Shown here in pieces: positions 48,527-57,770 of a DNA stretch of 64,000 nt. The notes below the pieces were generated by a model, which had not been told where the DNA came from, searched no databases, and worked only from the letters and a program-made list of their open reading frames with translations. A program made the translations under genes and the position numbers. Position 1 is the first letter of the stretch; the number at the start of each line of letters is the position of its first letter. The DNA is from Bifidobacterium olomucense (GTDB taxonomy: Bacteria > Actinomycetota > Actinomycetes > Actinomycetales > Bifidobacteriaceae): the NCBI RefSeq assembly GCF_012932375.1, contig NZ_JAAIIG010000001.1:372001-436000 (forward strand), read 5' to 3'.

Positions 48527-48586
48527 CGTTTTGCGCTGGTCTTGCGATCAGTGAGTTGTTGTCGATAGCGTCGCTATGACATAAAC

Positions 48587-48641
48587 GAATGTGCGCTGGT
48601 ACTCCCTGCGGTGTTCCGCAGTCGGGTATCAGCGCACATTC
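48587..48641. terminator. Hairpin between convergent AEC and DUF3107 genes
   Basis: GAATGTGCGCTG (48587-48598) pairs with CAGCGCACATTC (48630-48641); an inner CTGCGG/CCGCAG stem extends it. No T-run follows on either side. Confidence 0.65.
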
Positions 48642-48687
48642 ACATATGTTGTGAGCGGAAGCGGTCTGAAGATATCAGAGTGCGATA

Positions 48688-48912
48688 TCAGAGTGCGCCG
48701 AAGCCCACGGCATGCTTGGTCTCGGAGCCGATGATGGCGTAGCCCAGCGCCTTGGCCGGCACGATGATACGACGACCCTTATCGTCGGTCAGATCAATCG
48801 ATTCGCCGTCGTTCACGGCGCGGGCGATGGCGGCACCAACCTGATCCGCCGAGTCGTCGGTGCTGAAATTCACCGGACGTGCAACGTTCTGGATGCCCAG
48901 TTCAATATCCAT
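48688..48912 (-). CDS. DUF3107 small protein
   Basis: 74 aa from the ATG at 48912 (AAGGAAAAGGAACAC upstream). MDIELGIQNVARPVNFSTDD starts it, and RRIIVPAKALGYAIIGSE ends the conserved core; this matches the actinobacterial DUF3107 family of ATP-binding-annotated small proteins. The function is unknown. It lies downstream of, and co-directional with, the phosphotransferase-like gene, 103 bp away. Confidence 0.88.
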   Translation of the reverse strand: MDIELGIQNVARPVNFSTDDSADQVGAAIARAVNDGESIDLTDDKGRRIIVPAKALGYAIIGSETKHAVGFGAL

Positions 48913-49015
48913 GATGATTGTGTTCCTTTTCCTTGAGTTGTTCTTTGAATGGTTACGGTCGGGAAAGATGCTGTACCCCGTCAATGGGAAGAGGCTTTCG
49001 CAGGGCCGATGACGC

Positions 49016-50824
49016 TTACCTGGACAGCGGGTTGCCCTCGCTGTCATAACCGTCCAGTCCGGCGCGTGCATCGCGCAGGGCGCGCTCCTCGCGCTCCAAC
49101 AGTGGGATTACCGTGGTCTGCGCGTCGGGAGAGCTATGCGATCCGTGCCAAAGATTGCTGGAGGTAGTCGCATTGACCGGTTGCGTGGGGCGTGCATCGG
49201 TGGTGGCGTTCGCCGCACGTCGAGTGCCCGTTGCGGTGCCGGTGGCGTCGATGGTGCCTGTTGCGGGTCCGCTGGCCTTGGCTTCCTTGACCGCGCCGGA
49301 TTGCGCATCGTTCATGTCGATAAGCTCCTTCAGTGTGATCGTCACAGAGGAGGAGCCGGCCGCGGTATATGCGGCGGAGGACTCGACGGCGTTCGGCGTC
49401 TGGACCCGACTGCTGCCGGTTTTGTCGGACGCGCTGTAGGGCATGGCGGTTTGTGGATGATTGTCGGTGCGATCTGCTGCCTCGGCGTTGGCACCGGTCA
49501 CGTCCACGTCTCCGGCTGCCACGATTTCAGCGGAACCGGTTCTATCCGGATCCGGCGTATCATCGTTCGGCTGGGCAATCGTAGCGGCGGTCTGCATGGG
49601 GGAGACCGGTCGCGTAGCGGATGCCTGCTGTGTAGCGGCCGGCTGCACGGTTTGCGTGGCGGAAGCGGAACGCGAAGATTGCGGCTGTGCGGAGGCAGGG
49701 CGCTGCTGGTCCTGCAGCAATGCGCCTACGGTGATGGTGGAGGGGGAGCCGGGCTTGGCCGCCGCCCCCGCGGCCGGAACCGTGGTGGCGGTCTCATGAC
49801 GCATAACGCCCAGCTGGTGTGCCAGACGCTCCACCTGAGCCTTGAACTGGACGATACGGTCGTTGTCCGCACGATTCAGCGCCTGAATGAAATCGCCCAC
49901 CTGCTCCATCTGCAGCCACAGGTTGGCCCTGAGCATGATGAGATCGTCGAGCCGGGAGCCCATCATGCGTCCGTATGCGGAAAGCACGGCATTGCGGTGG
50001 TTCTCATCGAGTTTGCCGAAAATCCACGCCAGATCGCGCGCAGGGTCGTTCACCTGCATGTCCTGCCAATTGGTCACCGCAGTGATGGTGGAGTTGGAGA
50101 ACAGGAAGTCACCGTCGCTGAAACCGCCATGCACCGTGCACGTGGTGAAGGACCACAATCCTTCGGTTTCCATGATGCGTGCCCAACTGTCCGTAATCTC
50201 GGTCGGCACATGCCCCGCATTGCGTAGTCGGCGAATCCATGCAGTCAGCTGCGCGCGAATTTGCCCGGTGGTGAACACCGGGTATTTGGCGGCGGACAGG
50301 AATGCGGGGGAGAGCCGATGAATGGCTCCGATTGCAGTGCCGACGGCGGTGCAATCATCCAAAGTCAGCAAATCGAGCGAACGCGCCTCGCCATCGTTAT
50401 GTGTGGTCACCATCACGGTGGTTTCGCCGGTGGGACCGGGCTTCTTCGCGGCGCGCGGCGTCTCATCCTCTTGCCGGGCTTGCCGGCCGAGCGCCTGTGC
50501 GGTGGCGGTCTGACCCGGCTGCGAAACATCTCCCCGGGCGAAAGCGATGACATGATCCAGCTCAAAGCCGAGTCCACCGGGCTCTCGCGCCGCATCCAAG
50601 GTCTGTGCGGCCTTCACTCGGCGAATCAGACGGGACCGCCCCTCCTTGGTGGTGGTGGCATATACGTCGTACGACTTGCCAGAGGCGTCCTGAACCACGG
50701 TCTGATCGATGCCGTTGGCTTCATCGGTCGCGCTGGGCTGTACGTTCGCGCGCACGCCGGACACTCCCAGATTCGGCAGAACCGCCGAGGCAAGCGCCGC
50801 CAACATATATTCGCTACGTTTCAT
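49016..50824 (-). CDS. Phosphotransferase-fold protein with degenerate active site and long low-complexity tail
   Basis: 602 aa from the ATG at 50824 (GGAAGGGTG upstream); a GTG directly before it is possible. Residues about 60-330 have the aminoglycoside phosphotransferase (APH) layout. The catalytic loop HGDxxxxN reads VHGGFSDGDFLF and the metal Asp segment reads TNWQDMQVNDPARDLAW where DWE is expected, so three catalytic positions are altered. The last 250 residues are Ala/Thr/Ser/Gln-rich and of low complexity, with no membrane helix. A binding or scaffold role seems likelier than kinase activity. Confidence 0.75.
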   Translation of the reverse strand: MKRSEYMLAALASAVLPNLGVSGVRANVQPSATDEANGIDQTVVQDASGKSYDVYATTTKEGRSRLIRRVKAAQTLDAAREPGGLGFELDHVIAFARGDVSQPGQTATAQALGRQARQEDETPRAAKKPGPTGETTVMVTTHNDGEARSLDLLTLDDCTAVGTAIGAIHRLSPAFLSAAKYPVFTTGQIRAQLTAWIRRLRNAGHVPTEITDSWARIMETEGLWSFTTCTVHGGFSDGDFLFSNSTITAVTNWQDMQVNDPARDLAWIFGKLDENHRNAVLSAYGRMMGSRLDDLIMLRANLWLQMEQVGDFIQALNRADNDRIVQFKAQVERLAHQLGVMRHETATTVPAAGAAAKPGSPSTITVGALLQDQQRPASAQPQSSRSASATQTVQPAATQQASATRPVSPMQTAATIAQPNDDTPDPDRTGSAEIVAAGDVDVTGANAEAADRTDNHPQTAMPYSASDKTGSSRVQTPNAVESSAAYTAAGSSSVTITLKELIDMNDAQSGAVKEAKASGPATGTIDATGTATGTRRAANATTDARPTQPVNATTSSNLWHGSHSSPDAQTTVIPLLEREERALRDARAGLDGYDSEGNPLSR

Positions 50825-50910
50825 CACCCTTCCACACTAATACATGCCGTGTCTTCGTGACACGTTCTGTAAGACGTGTGGACGCTTCGCGTCACGGTTT
50901 CCATGCCACA

Positions 50911-52488
50911 ATGGAAGGTATGAAACAGGTGCAGGGGATTCTTGAGGGGCTTGATGAGCAACAGCGCAAGGCGGTGACCACGCTGCACGGACCTGTGCGT
51001 ATCATCGCCGGAGCCGGAGCCGGCAAGACCAGAACGGTGACGAGACGTATCGCCTACGCCTGTGCCACCGGAGCGTGGAAGCCCGAACGGGTGCTTGCCG
51101 TGACCTTCTCGGTGAAGGCTGCGGCGGAAATGCGTGCACGTCTGGAACAGCTCGGTGTGGCAGGTTCGACCGGTGGCCTCGCCGAGGGAGGCGGCCGAGG
51201 CGTGACCGCGGCGACGTTCCACTCCGCGGCGTTGCGCCAGCTCAATGAGGTATGGACGGACGTATGCGAAGCGCCGTTCCCTCATCTGATCGAGGATCAG
51301 CGCGATGTAGTATCTCGTGCGATCACGCGCGCCACGGCGATCGCGGATATCGATCCGCTGATCGTACGCGATGTACTTGCCGAAATCAATTGGGCCAAGA
51401 TCTCGCTGGTGCCGGTTGACGATTATGCGCGTATCGCCGCGATGGTCGGCCGCCAGAACCCGGCAGGTCTTGACCCGGCGAAGTTCGCTGACGTCTATGC
51501 GGCGTACGAGCAGGAGAAGACATCCCGAGGGGAAATTGATTTTGATGACATTCTGCTGCTGGTGTGTCATATCATGGATGACTTTCCCGATGAGGCCGCT
51601 CGCATACGTGCTTCGATCGGATGGCTGACCGTCGACGAGTATCAGGATGTCTCTCCGTTGCAGCATCGGTTATTGAGACTCTGGCTCGGCGGGGGAGCCG
51701 AGGACGATCGGGTGCTGAATCGCAATATCTGCGTGGTGGGGGATCCGGCGCAGACGATTTATTCGTTCGCTGGCGCATCCAGTTGGGATCTGCTGCAATT
51801 CGGCGAGGAATTCGGCCCGCTGGCCGCGGATATCAATCTCAATACGGATTACCGTTCGACTCCGGAAGTGGTGACCTTGGCGAATCGGGTACTTGCCTCG
51901 GCACCGGATCGTGGTGATTATCTCCGTCTTGTTTCGGCCCGGGAGCCAGGACGCCGCGTAGGGAGAATCGCCTATGACACCGATCTGCAAGAGGCGCAAG
52001 GAGTGGCCGCGCGCATAGCTCGTCTGATCGCGCAGGGAGCGAAGCCTTCCGATTGCGCGATCCTGACGCGCATCAACGCGCAGCAAGCGGCGTTCGTTTC
52101 GGCGCTGAGAGCCTTGGGGATCAAATGCCGGGTGCGTCGGGATTCAGGATGGCAGTCAACGGCTTTGGCCGATGAAATGGCTTCCAAACGCGCTTTGCTG
52201 GAGGCCATGGGATTGGATCCGTCCGGCATGAGGCAAGATGACGACCCGGGCGTGACGATCTCCACGATTCATGCGGCAAAGGGTCTGGAGTTCAAGCATG
52301 TGTTCCTGATCGGTTGTTCCGAAGGACTGCTGCCGTTTGGAGCGCCTGAGTCGTCAGAGGCGCTGGAAGAGGAGCGAAGGCTCATGTATGTGGGCATTAC
52401 GCGTGCGGAAGACAGTCTGCAACTCTCGTATGCGAAAACCAAAGATGGATATGGCGCACAGCAACGGAGGCCTTCGCGCTTTCTATGA
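50911..52488 (+). CDS. Compact UvrD/Rep-type superfamily 1 DNA helicase
   Basis: 525 aa from the ATG at 50911; an ATG at 50920 is possible. Q motif LDEQQRKAV, Walker A AGAGAGKT (34-41), motif II VDEYQDV, motif III VVGDPAQTIYSFAGA, motif IV TDYRST, motif V TIHAAKGLEFKHVFLIG and motif VI ERRLMYVGITRAED are all present. It is about 200 residues shorter than PcrA/UvrD, lacking much of the 2B region and the C-terminal extension. It is divergent from the phosphotransferase-like gene with under 90 bp between starts. Confidence 0.93.
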   Translation: MEGMKQVQGILEGLDEQQRKAVTTLHGPVRIIAGAGAGKTRTVTRRIAYACATGAWKPERVLAVTFSVKAAAEMRARLEQLGVAGSTGGLAEGGGRGVTAATFHSAALRQLNEVWTDVCEAPFPHLIEDQRDVVSRAITRATAIADIDPLIVRDVLAEINWAKISLVPVDDYARIAAMVGRQNPAGLDPAKFADVYAAYEQEKTSRGEIDFDDILLLVCHIMDDFPDEAARIRASIGWLTVDEYQDVSPLQHRLLRLWLGGGAEDDRVLNRNICVVGDPAQTIYSFAGASSWDLLQFGEEFGPLAADINLNTDYRSTPEVVTLANRVLASAPDRGDYLRLVSAREPGRRVGRIAYDTDLQEAQGVAARIARLIAQGAKPSDCAILTRINAQQAAFVSALRALGIKCRVRRDSGWQSTALADEMASKRALLEAMGLDPSGMRQDDDPGVTISTIHAAKGLEFKHVFLIGCSEGLLPFGAPESSEALEEERRLMYVGITRAEDSLQLSYAKTKDGYGAQQRRPSRFL

Positions 52489-52498
52489 ACTGAAAACT

Positions 52499-52573
<75 letters not shown>

Positions 52574-52757
52574 GCAAGTGACCACAGTACCGTATGGGCG
52601 GCACAGCGACACGCTGAAACGCACACAAAATCACATTATTCAGGTCACATCTCGACTTCACGAGGTGGCCTGAACGTCCGTAACGGCGTACGCCTATGGT
52701 CCTTACGGTTTTATGGGCTGACGATGACCTATGGTCGTGGTGACTTGCCCGGACCGG
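52574..52757. other. Intergenic region with possible hairpin
   Basis: No gene. ATTCAGGTCACATCTCG and CGAGGTGGCCTGAAC (about 52636-52675) can form an imperfect stem, which could terminate the convergent DUF3052 gene region or lie in the tRNA promoter. Confidence 0.35.
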
Positions 52758-53183
52758 TCAGCGGCCTTTGCCGAAGGCGCGCAGACGAATGCCGTTCCAA
52801 TCGGGGCTGACCGTCAACGGCGTGGCTGCGTTCATGCCTGCAGTCTGTGCCGCGGACTGCACGGTGGAGGAGCCGGGAGCGCCGGGACGACCGGGCTTGG
52901 GGGTCAAAATCCACATCGGACCATCCTGCCCCAGCACCGAATAGGCATCGACGATGGTGTCGGACAGTTCGTCCTCATCGTCGCCGTCACGCCACCACAC
53001 GATGACGCCATCCACGGCGGAGTCGTAGTCCTCGTCTACGAGTTCCTCGCCCGTGAGCTTCTCGATCTGTGCGCGCACGGAGTCGTCCACGTCATCGTCC
53101 CAGAGCCATTCCTGGACGATGTCGCCGGGTTTGAATCCGAATTCTTCAGCCTTTTGTGATGCGGTTTGATTCACAGGGGACAC
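52758..53183 (-). CDS. DUF3052 family protein
   Basis: 141 aa. QKAEEFGFKPGDIVQEWLWD and DGVIVWWRDGDDEDELSDTI, with later GPMWILTPKPGRPG, match the actinobacterial DUF3052 family. The function is unknown. It is acidic and without membrane segments. The upstream gene is a PDZ/Lon-like protease on the same strand, 105 bp away. Confidence 0.9.
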   Translation of the reverse strand: MSPVNQTASQKAEEFGFKPGDIVQEWLWDDDVDDSVRAQIEKLTGEELVDEDYDSAVDGVIVWWRDGDDEDELSDTIVDAYSVLGQDGPMWILTPKPGRPGAPGSSTVQSAAQTAGMNAATPLTVSPDWNGIRLRAFGKGR

Positions 53184-53287
53184 ATTAGCAAGTCTTGGCG
53201 AACAAATGCGTTAACTCGGCCGAAAAACTTCGCAATGTGGGCAGAGGAATGAAAGGCGAAAGCGGCGTGCATGGTTTGTGCGGCTTC

Positions 53288-54154
53288 TCAGGCGGTGCAG
53301 TGCGGCAGATCATCGCCCTGCCCCTTGCCGATGGCGACCAATGCCTGATACGCCTCGTCCAGTGTGGAGACTTTCACGTCGCGCAGTCCATCGGGCACAT
53401 GACCGACCACGGATGAGCAGTTCGCTTCAGGGGCCAGGAACCATGTGGCACCGTCTCGTTTGGCTCCGAGCATTTTGAGCCGTATGCCGCCGATGCTGCC
53501 CACCTTGCCCTGCTTGTCGATGGTGCCGGTGCCTGCGATGGTCAGACCTCCGCTTTCCTTGGCCGGTGTGAGCTTATCGATCAGTCCCAACGTATACATC
53601 ATGCCTGCGGATGGGCCGCCGATGCTGTCAACATGCATGGTCACCTTGGCCTTGGCCAGAGCATCGGCATCTACGCCAAGTTCCTGCGCATGCTCGCGGA
53701 CGTAACGCAGCCCCACCTCGCTGGCCTCATCCTGAGAGCCGGTCATATCGTCGTCGATCTGTTGCCGGTATTCATCGGCGGTCTGCCCCACCGGCACGAC
53801 TGCCTCCTGGGGCATCACCTCCACGTGAGGATTGGCCCATCCCCATACAGCCTGTGCGTTGATGATCGGATATCCGGGTACGCCTGAGGCACTGACCGTG
53901 ACTAACAGCAGTTTGCCGGAATCGCGATAGGTAGTCACTCCTTTGCCCTGTACCGCAATGACCTCTTCGCCGGATGCCTTGCCCAGCACATTCTGCGTAG
54001 GACCGGGCATTTCGATGACGTAAGAGCTGGGCAGCAGCAGAATCACCATGCCAAGTACCACAGCGAACAGGCCGGCGAGATGGCGTATCGACCGTGCTGC
54101 GAAATAATCGCGAATGTGGTGAAGGAAACCTTTGAGACGTTCAACCATACGCAA
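53288..54154 (-). CDS. PDZ/Lon-like (S16) membrane-anchored protease, YlbL family
   Basis: 288 aa. One membrane helix (about 27-47, LAGLFAVVLGMVILLLPSSY) is followed by a divergent PDZ-like region and an S16 catalytic domain: GGPSAGMMYTLGLIDKLTP holds the nucleophilic Ser, and GTIDKQGKVGSIGGIRLKM the catalytic Lys region. YlbL-type proteases act at the outer face of the membrane and are linked to cell division quality control in other bacteria. It is divergent from the DUF2342 gene at 54282. Confidence 0.9.
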   Translation of the reverse strand: MRMVERLKGFLHHIRDYFAARSIRHLAGLFAVVLGMVILLLPSSYVIEMPGPTQNVLGKASGEEVIAVQGKGVTTYRDSGKLLLVTVSASGVPGYPIINAQAVWGWANPHVEVMPQEAVVPVGQTADEYRQQIDDDMTGSQDEASEVGLRYVREHAQELGVDADALAKAKVTMHVDSIGGPSAGMMYTLGLIDKLTPAKESGGLTIAGTGTIDKQGKVGSIGGIRLKMLGAKRDGATWFLAPEANCSSVVGHVPDGLRDVKVSTLDEAYQALVAIGKGQGDDLPHCTA

Positions 54155-54281
54155 CAGTGTATGCGTAATGTATCCGCCGGAAGGAAAACGCAGACTCGAT
54201 CGTTTTCGGGCTTGGCCGGCAGCGAACGGCGAGACAACCCCCTACACTTGTGGTAACACCGCTGAGCAAAGAAGGATGCGC

Positions 54282-55994
54282 ATGGATGACAACGCGATTC
54301 ACGAATGGCTGATCAAATGCTTCGGCCCGATTCAAGGCGAAATGGCCTGGCAGCAGATCAGCCAGTTGCCGGATTCGATTCGCGAGCAACTGATGAGTCA
54401 GGATCCCAGCCGTCTGCCTGACCCCAGTGAAGTGCAGCAGATGATGGCCGCATTCACCGCCGGCGGATTGAACACCATGGGCGATATGCAGCGCACCGTG
54501 GAGGAAGGACCGATCAACGTCAAGCTCGCAAAGTCGCTGGCATTGCAACGTGCCAATGCTTCAGGATCGAGCTCCAGCGTATCCGCGTTGGACGGTGAGG
54601 CGGCGCGTCGAGCGATGAGCGAGGCGAACCTGTGGCTGGACACCGCCTGCGCCTTCGACCCGGCACCGGGGGAGCCGGATGTGCTGACTCGTCAGGCTTG
54701 GGTGGAAGGCACCATCGACCAGTGGGCCAAATTCGCCGCACCCGTGGCCGAGTCGATGAATGAGGCGCTCGCATCAGTGATCTCAGACCGATTGGGCGGC
54801 ATGCTGGGCGAAGGTGAGATCTCCGGCATGTTCGCCGGGCCGGTTCCGATTCCGATTCCTGACGGTATGAAGGATCCTGCACAATTGATCAAGCTGCTCG
54901 GCAATACCTCGTTCGCCATGCAATTGGGCCATGCGGCCGGCGATCTGAGCCGCGAAGTGCATGGCAGCTTCGATCAGGGCATTGCATTGCTGAAGAACCC
55001 CGCAGGCGGGCTGATCGCGCAGAACGCCATCGAATACTCGGCATTGCTCAATGGTGATCGACCGGCGGATGAAGCATCCGCCGGTGATGTCCCATCCTCC
55101 AACGCCGATGCGCATCGGGCTCCGATCGGCTTCACTTCCGCCAAGAAGGACATGCCCGAGGACGCGGATCATGTGCGTATCGATGCGGATGGTGAAGCAG
55201 CCGCATTTGAGGACGCGCTCAACGGATTCGGTGCCACTGAGCGCATTCCGGAATCAGAAGTGCTTTCATTCCTCGCCCTGCAGGAGATGGCCCATTCCCG
55301 GCTGTATGCATCCGTGCCGTGGCTGATGCCGCGATTCGAGGCGCTGATCGGCAAATATGCGCGCGGCATCTCCATCGATTTGGATGCCATGGAGGAGCAG
55401 CTGCGCGATGCGGTGTCGATGGATCCGGAATCCATCTCCGGTGCCGTGAACCTTACCAAGGTCGGTATTCCGGATACGCCGGAACAGCGTGAGGCGCTCG
55501 CTTCGCTTGAATCGTTGCTGGCCATGGTGGAAGGCTGGGTTGATTGCGTGGTATGGCGTGCCGGTATGGCGCATTTGCCGCATATCGAACAGCTGCGTGA
55601 GATGATGCGTCGCGAACGAGCCATGGGAGGACCTGCGGAGCGTACGTTCGAAAGTCTGCTCGGCCTGAAGCTTCGCCCCAAGCGCATGCGTGAGGCCGCA
55701 GGGCTGTGGGAGATGATCACCTCCGCCGAAGGCTCCGATGCGCGCGATGGTAAATGGGCGCACCCCGACCTGTTGCCGGTATTGGCGGCGGACGGTTCAG
55801 GTGCCGGTGCGGGCACCGGTGCCGTCGCTGGTGCGGCTGGTTCCAATGCGGCTGGTTCTGGTGCCGGCCCAGTCCATCCCTCCGCTGAGGGGGCATCGGA
55901 TGCCATCGATTGGGACGCGGAGCTCTCCAAGCTGCTCGACGGCGATGACGGGGAGGATGCGAAGAACGACACGGGAACCGATGCCGACCGATGA
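54282..55994 (+). CDS. Zinc-dependent metalloprotease-like protein (DUF2342)
   Basis: 570 aa from the ATG at 54282, with AAAGAAGGAT upstream. LSFLALQEMAHSRLYASVPW (about residue 330) is the motif of the DUF2342/coenzyme F420 biosynthesis-associated family; a full HExxH is not seen, so zinc protease activity is family lore rather than shown. The last 70 residues are Gly/Ala/Ser-rich and acidic. Position next to a YlbL-like protease is common in actinobacteria. Confidence 0.82.
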   Translation: MDDNAIHEWLIKCFGPIQGEMAWQQISQLPDSIREQLMSQDPSRLPDPSEVQQMMAAFTAGGLNTMGDMQRTVEEGPINVKLAKSLALQRANASGSSSSVSALDGEAARRAMSEANLWLDTACAFDPAPGEPDVLTRQAWVEGTIDQWAKFAAPVAESMNEALASVISDRLGGMLGEGEISGMFAGPVPIPIPDGMKDPAQLIKLLGNTSFAMQLGHAAGDLSREVHGSFDQGIALLKNPAGGLIAQNAIEYSALLNGDRPADEASAGDVPSSNADAHRAPIGFTSAKKDMPEDADHVRIDADGEAAAFEDALNGFGATERIPESEVLSFLALQEMAHSRLYASVPWLMPRFEALIGKYARGISIDLDAMEEQLRDAVSMDPESISGAVNLTKVGIPDTPEQREALASLESLLAMVEGWVDCVVWRAGMAHLPHIEQLREMMRRERAMGGPAERTFESLLGLKLRPKRMREAAGLWEMITSAEGSDARDGKWAHPDLLPVLAADGSGAGAGTGAVAGAAGSNAAGSGAGPVHPSAEGASDAIDWDAELSKLLDGDDGEDAKNDTGTDADR

Positions 55995-56103
55995 TTTACG
56001 GTCTTGGCGGGTCGCGTGATTGGGCCAAGCCGACGGATTGCGTCGCAATAGTCACGTAAAGTTGTGCTGGAGTGTATTTATCCAGCAGGAGGTTGAAGAG
56101 CCG

Positions 56104-57768
56104 ATGGCGCAGGAACTTCGTGAAGGGGACGCTAAGACGGGCATCGCCCGCGCAGGCAAGCGCAAGTGGGGTTACGACCCCGAGCAGGTGGATGCTTTTC
56201 TGGAGCGAGCCCATGCCTTGTATGACAGTGACGGCGTCAAGCTCACCCAGCATGACATTCAGGACGTTTCCTTCGATGTGAAGAAAAACGGTTATGTTAT
56301 CGCTCAGGTGGATGCCGCGCTCGGCCGGCTGGAGCGAGCGGTTGTGGACAAGCAGACCACATGGGAGATCGCGCAATTCGGCCGCGTGACATGGAAAGCC
56401 ACGACGGAGAAGCTGTATCGTGAGGTGCAGTCCCACGCGGAACGTGCCGAACGTGAACGGTTCAAGCCGGGAGCGCCCAAGCAGCCTTCGTACGACAAGA
56501 AGCAGGTGGACCGCCTCGTCGATCAGATTGTCGACAAAGCAGCCGCGTCTCTGGGCATTGACGGCGTGAGCGAAGCGGATGTGCGCGCATTGGCGGATTT
56601 GAATGCCAACACGGTGAACAATGTGGTGTTCACGCAGCGTAAAGGCAAGCGCGGCTATGACGAACGTCAGGTCGATTACTTCCTGAATTCCTGCGTGCAG
56701 CTGCTCAGCCGATTGGAATCCTATGCGCGCGTGGCCGACTATGTTTCCGGTGAACCTGCGTCGACGCCATCTGCGTCGGCTTCCGTCCCGGCACCGTCTG
56801 CGAACGCCGACAGTGTTCCCTCGCTGTTCGCGGCTGGGGCGCAGCCGCCTGCTGCGGATGTCCGTCCTACGGCCACTCCTGCAACGGACCATGATGATTC
56901 GTTTGACGCGCTGCATCAGGCTGAGCGAAATCTGTTTGCAGCCCCGGCTCCGACTTCGCCGGTAGCGGCGGCACCCGCCGCAACCGTTGCCGCGGCGGCC
57001 CCAGTGGCGGCCCCTGTTGCAGTGCCTCCCTCCTTTGCTCCCCAGACGGCAACATCGTCATCTGCGTCTGCTGGCACGCCGTACGCTGCCGCACAGCCGC
57101 CGGTGGCCCATCCGGGACCTGTTCCGGAACACAAGATTGCACCCGTGACGCCTGCGGCCGAGCCTGTTGCGACACCGAGCGCAGTGCCTGCACCATCCAC
57201 CGCAACGCAACCGGTGAGCTTCGCTCCGTCGCAGCCCACACAAGAATCGTCCATCTTCGATGCCCATACCGACAATGCCGGTCAGAGTGATTCTTCATTG
57301 GCCGCGCTGGCCCATATGGCAGAGATTTCACAGGAGATTCCTGTGGTGAACACCCAGTCGTTCACTCCCAAGCTGCCGGATCTCGGTTCGCCGCAGCTGA
57401 AGCTCAGCGATCTTCCCGAGCCCATCGCACCGGTGGCTGCTCCGTCTGCGCCGTTTGCCGCTCCGGCAGGTTCCTCGGCCGACCGCTCGGCCGGCGAGAC
57501 CACTGCTCCGGCACATGCCTATGCCGGTTCCTCCGCTTCGGTGCAGCCTGTCGAGCACACTCCGGAGCACAAGTCTGCCGTGCCTGTCGCTGAACCTGAA
57601 CCCGAGTCGCAGGTTGAGCAGCCTGAGGCAAAGCCCGAGGAACCGAAACATGACAGCGCCGCCGCCAACCCGTTCGCGATGCTGTTCCCGATGAGCAGCG
57701 ATCTTGACACGGAGATTCCGGACCTGTCATTCCCCACTCTGAACGATTCGACAAAGAAGGGACGTTGA
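56104..57768 (+). CDS. DivIVA-domain protein with long Ala/Pro-rich region
   Basis: 554 aa from the ATG at 56104 (GGAGGTTGAAGAGCCG upstream). Two DivIVA-like blocks are seen near the N-terminus (KWGYDPEQVDAFLERAHALY and RGYDERQVDYFLNSCVQLL), with a third similar QPSYDKKQVDRLVDQI between them. Residues about 215-500 are Ala/Pro/Ser/Thr-rich and likely disordered. No membrane helix. DivIVA proteins mark curved membrane and organise polar growth or septation in actinobacteria. dxr starts 2 bp downstream. Confidence 0.87.
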   Translation: MAQELREGDAKTGIARAGKRKWGYDPEQVDAFLERAHALYDSDGVKLTQHDIQDVSFDVKKNGYVIAQVDAALGRLERAVVDKQTTWEIAQFGRVTWKATTEKLYREVQSHAERAERERFKPGAPKQPSYDKKQVDRLVDQIVDKAAASLGIDGVSEADVRALADLNANTVNNVVFTQRKGKRGYDERQVDYFLNSCVQLLSRLESYARVADYVSGEPASTPSASASVPAPSANADSVPSLFAAGAQPPAADVRPTATPATDHDDSFDALHQAERNLFAAPAPTSPVAAAPAATVAAAAPVAAPVAVPPSFAPQTATSSSASAGTPYAAAQPPVAHPGPVPEHKIAPVTPAAEPVATPSAVPAPSTATQPVSFAPSQPTQESSIFDAHTDNAGQSDSSLAALAHMAEISQEIPVVNTQSFTPKLPDLGSPQLKLSDLPEPIAPVAAPSAPFAAPAGSSADRSAGETTAPAHAYAGSSASVQPVEHTPEHKSAVPVAEPEPESQVEQPEAKPEEPKHDSAAANPFAMLFPMSSDLDTEIPDLSFPTLNDSTKKGR

Positions 57769-57770
57769 GC

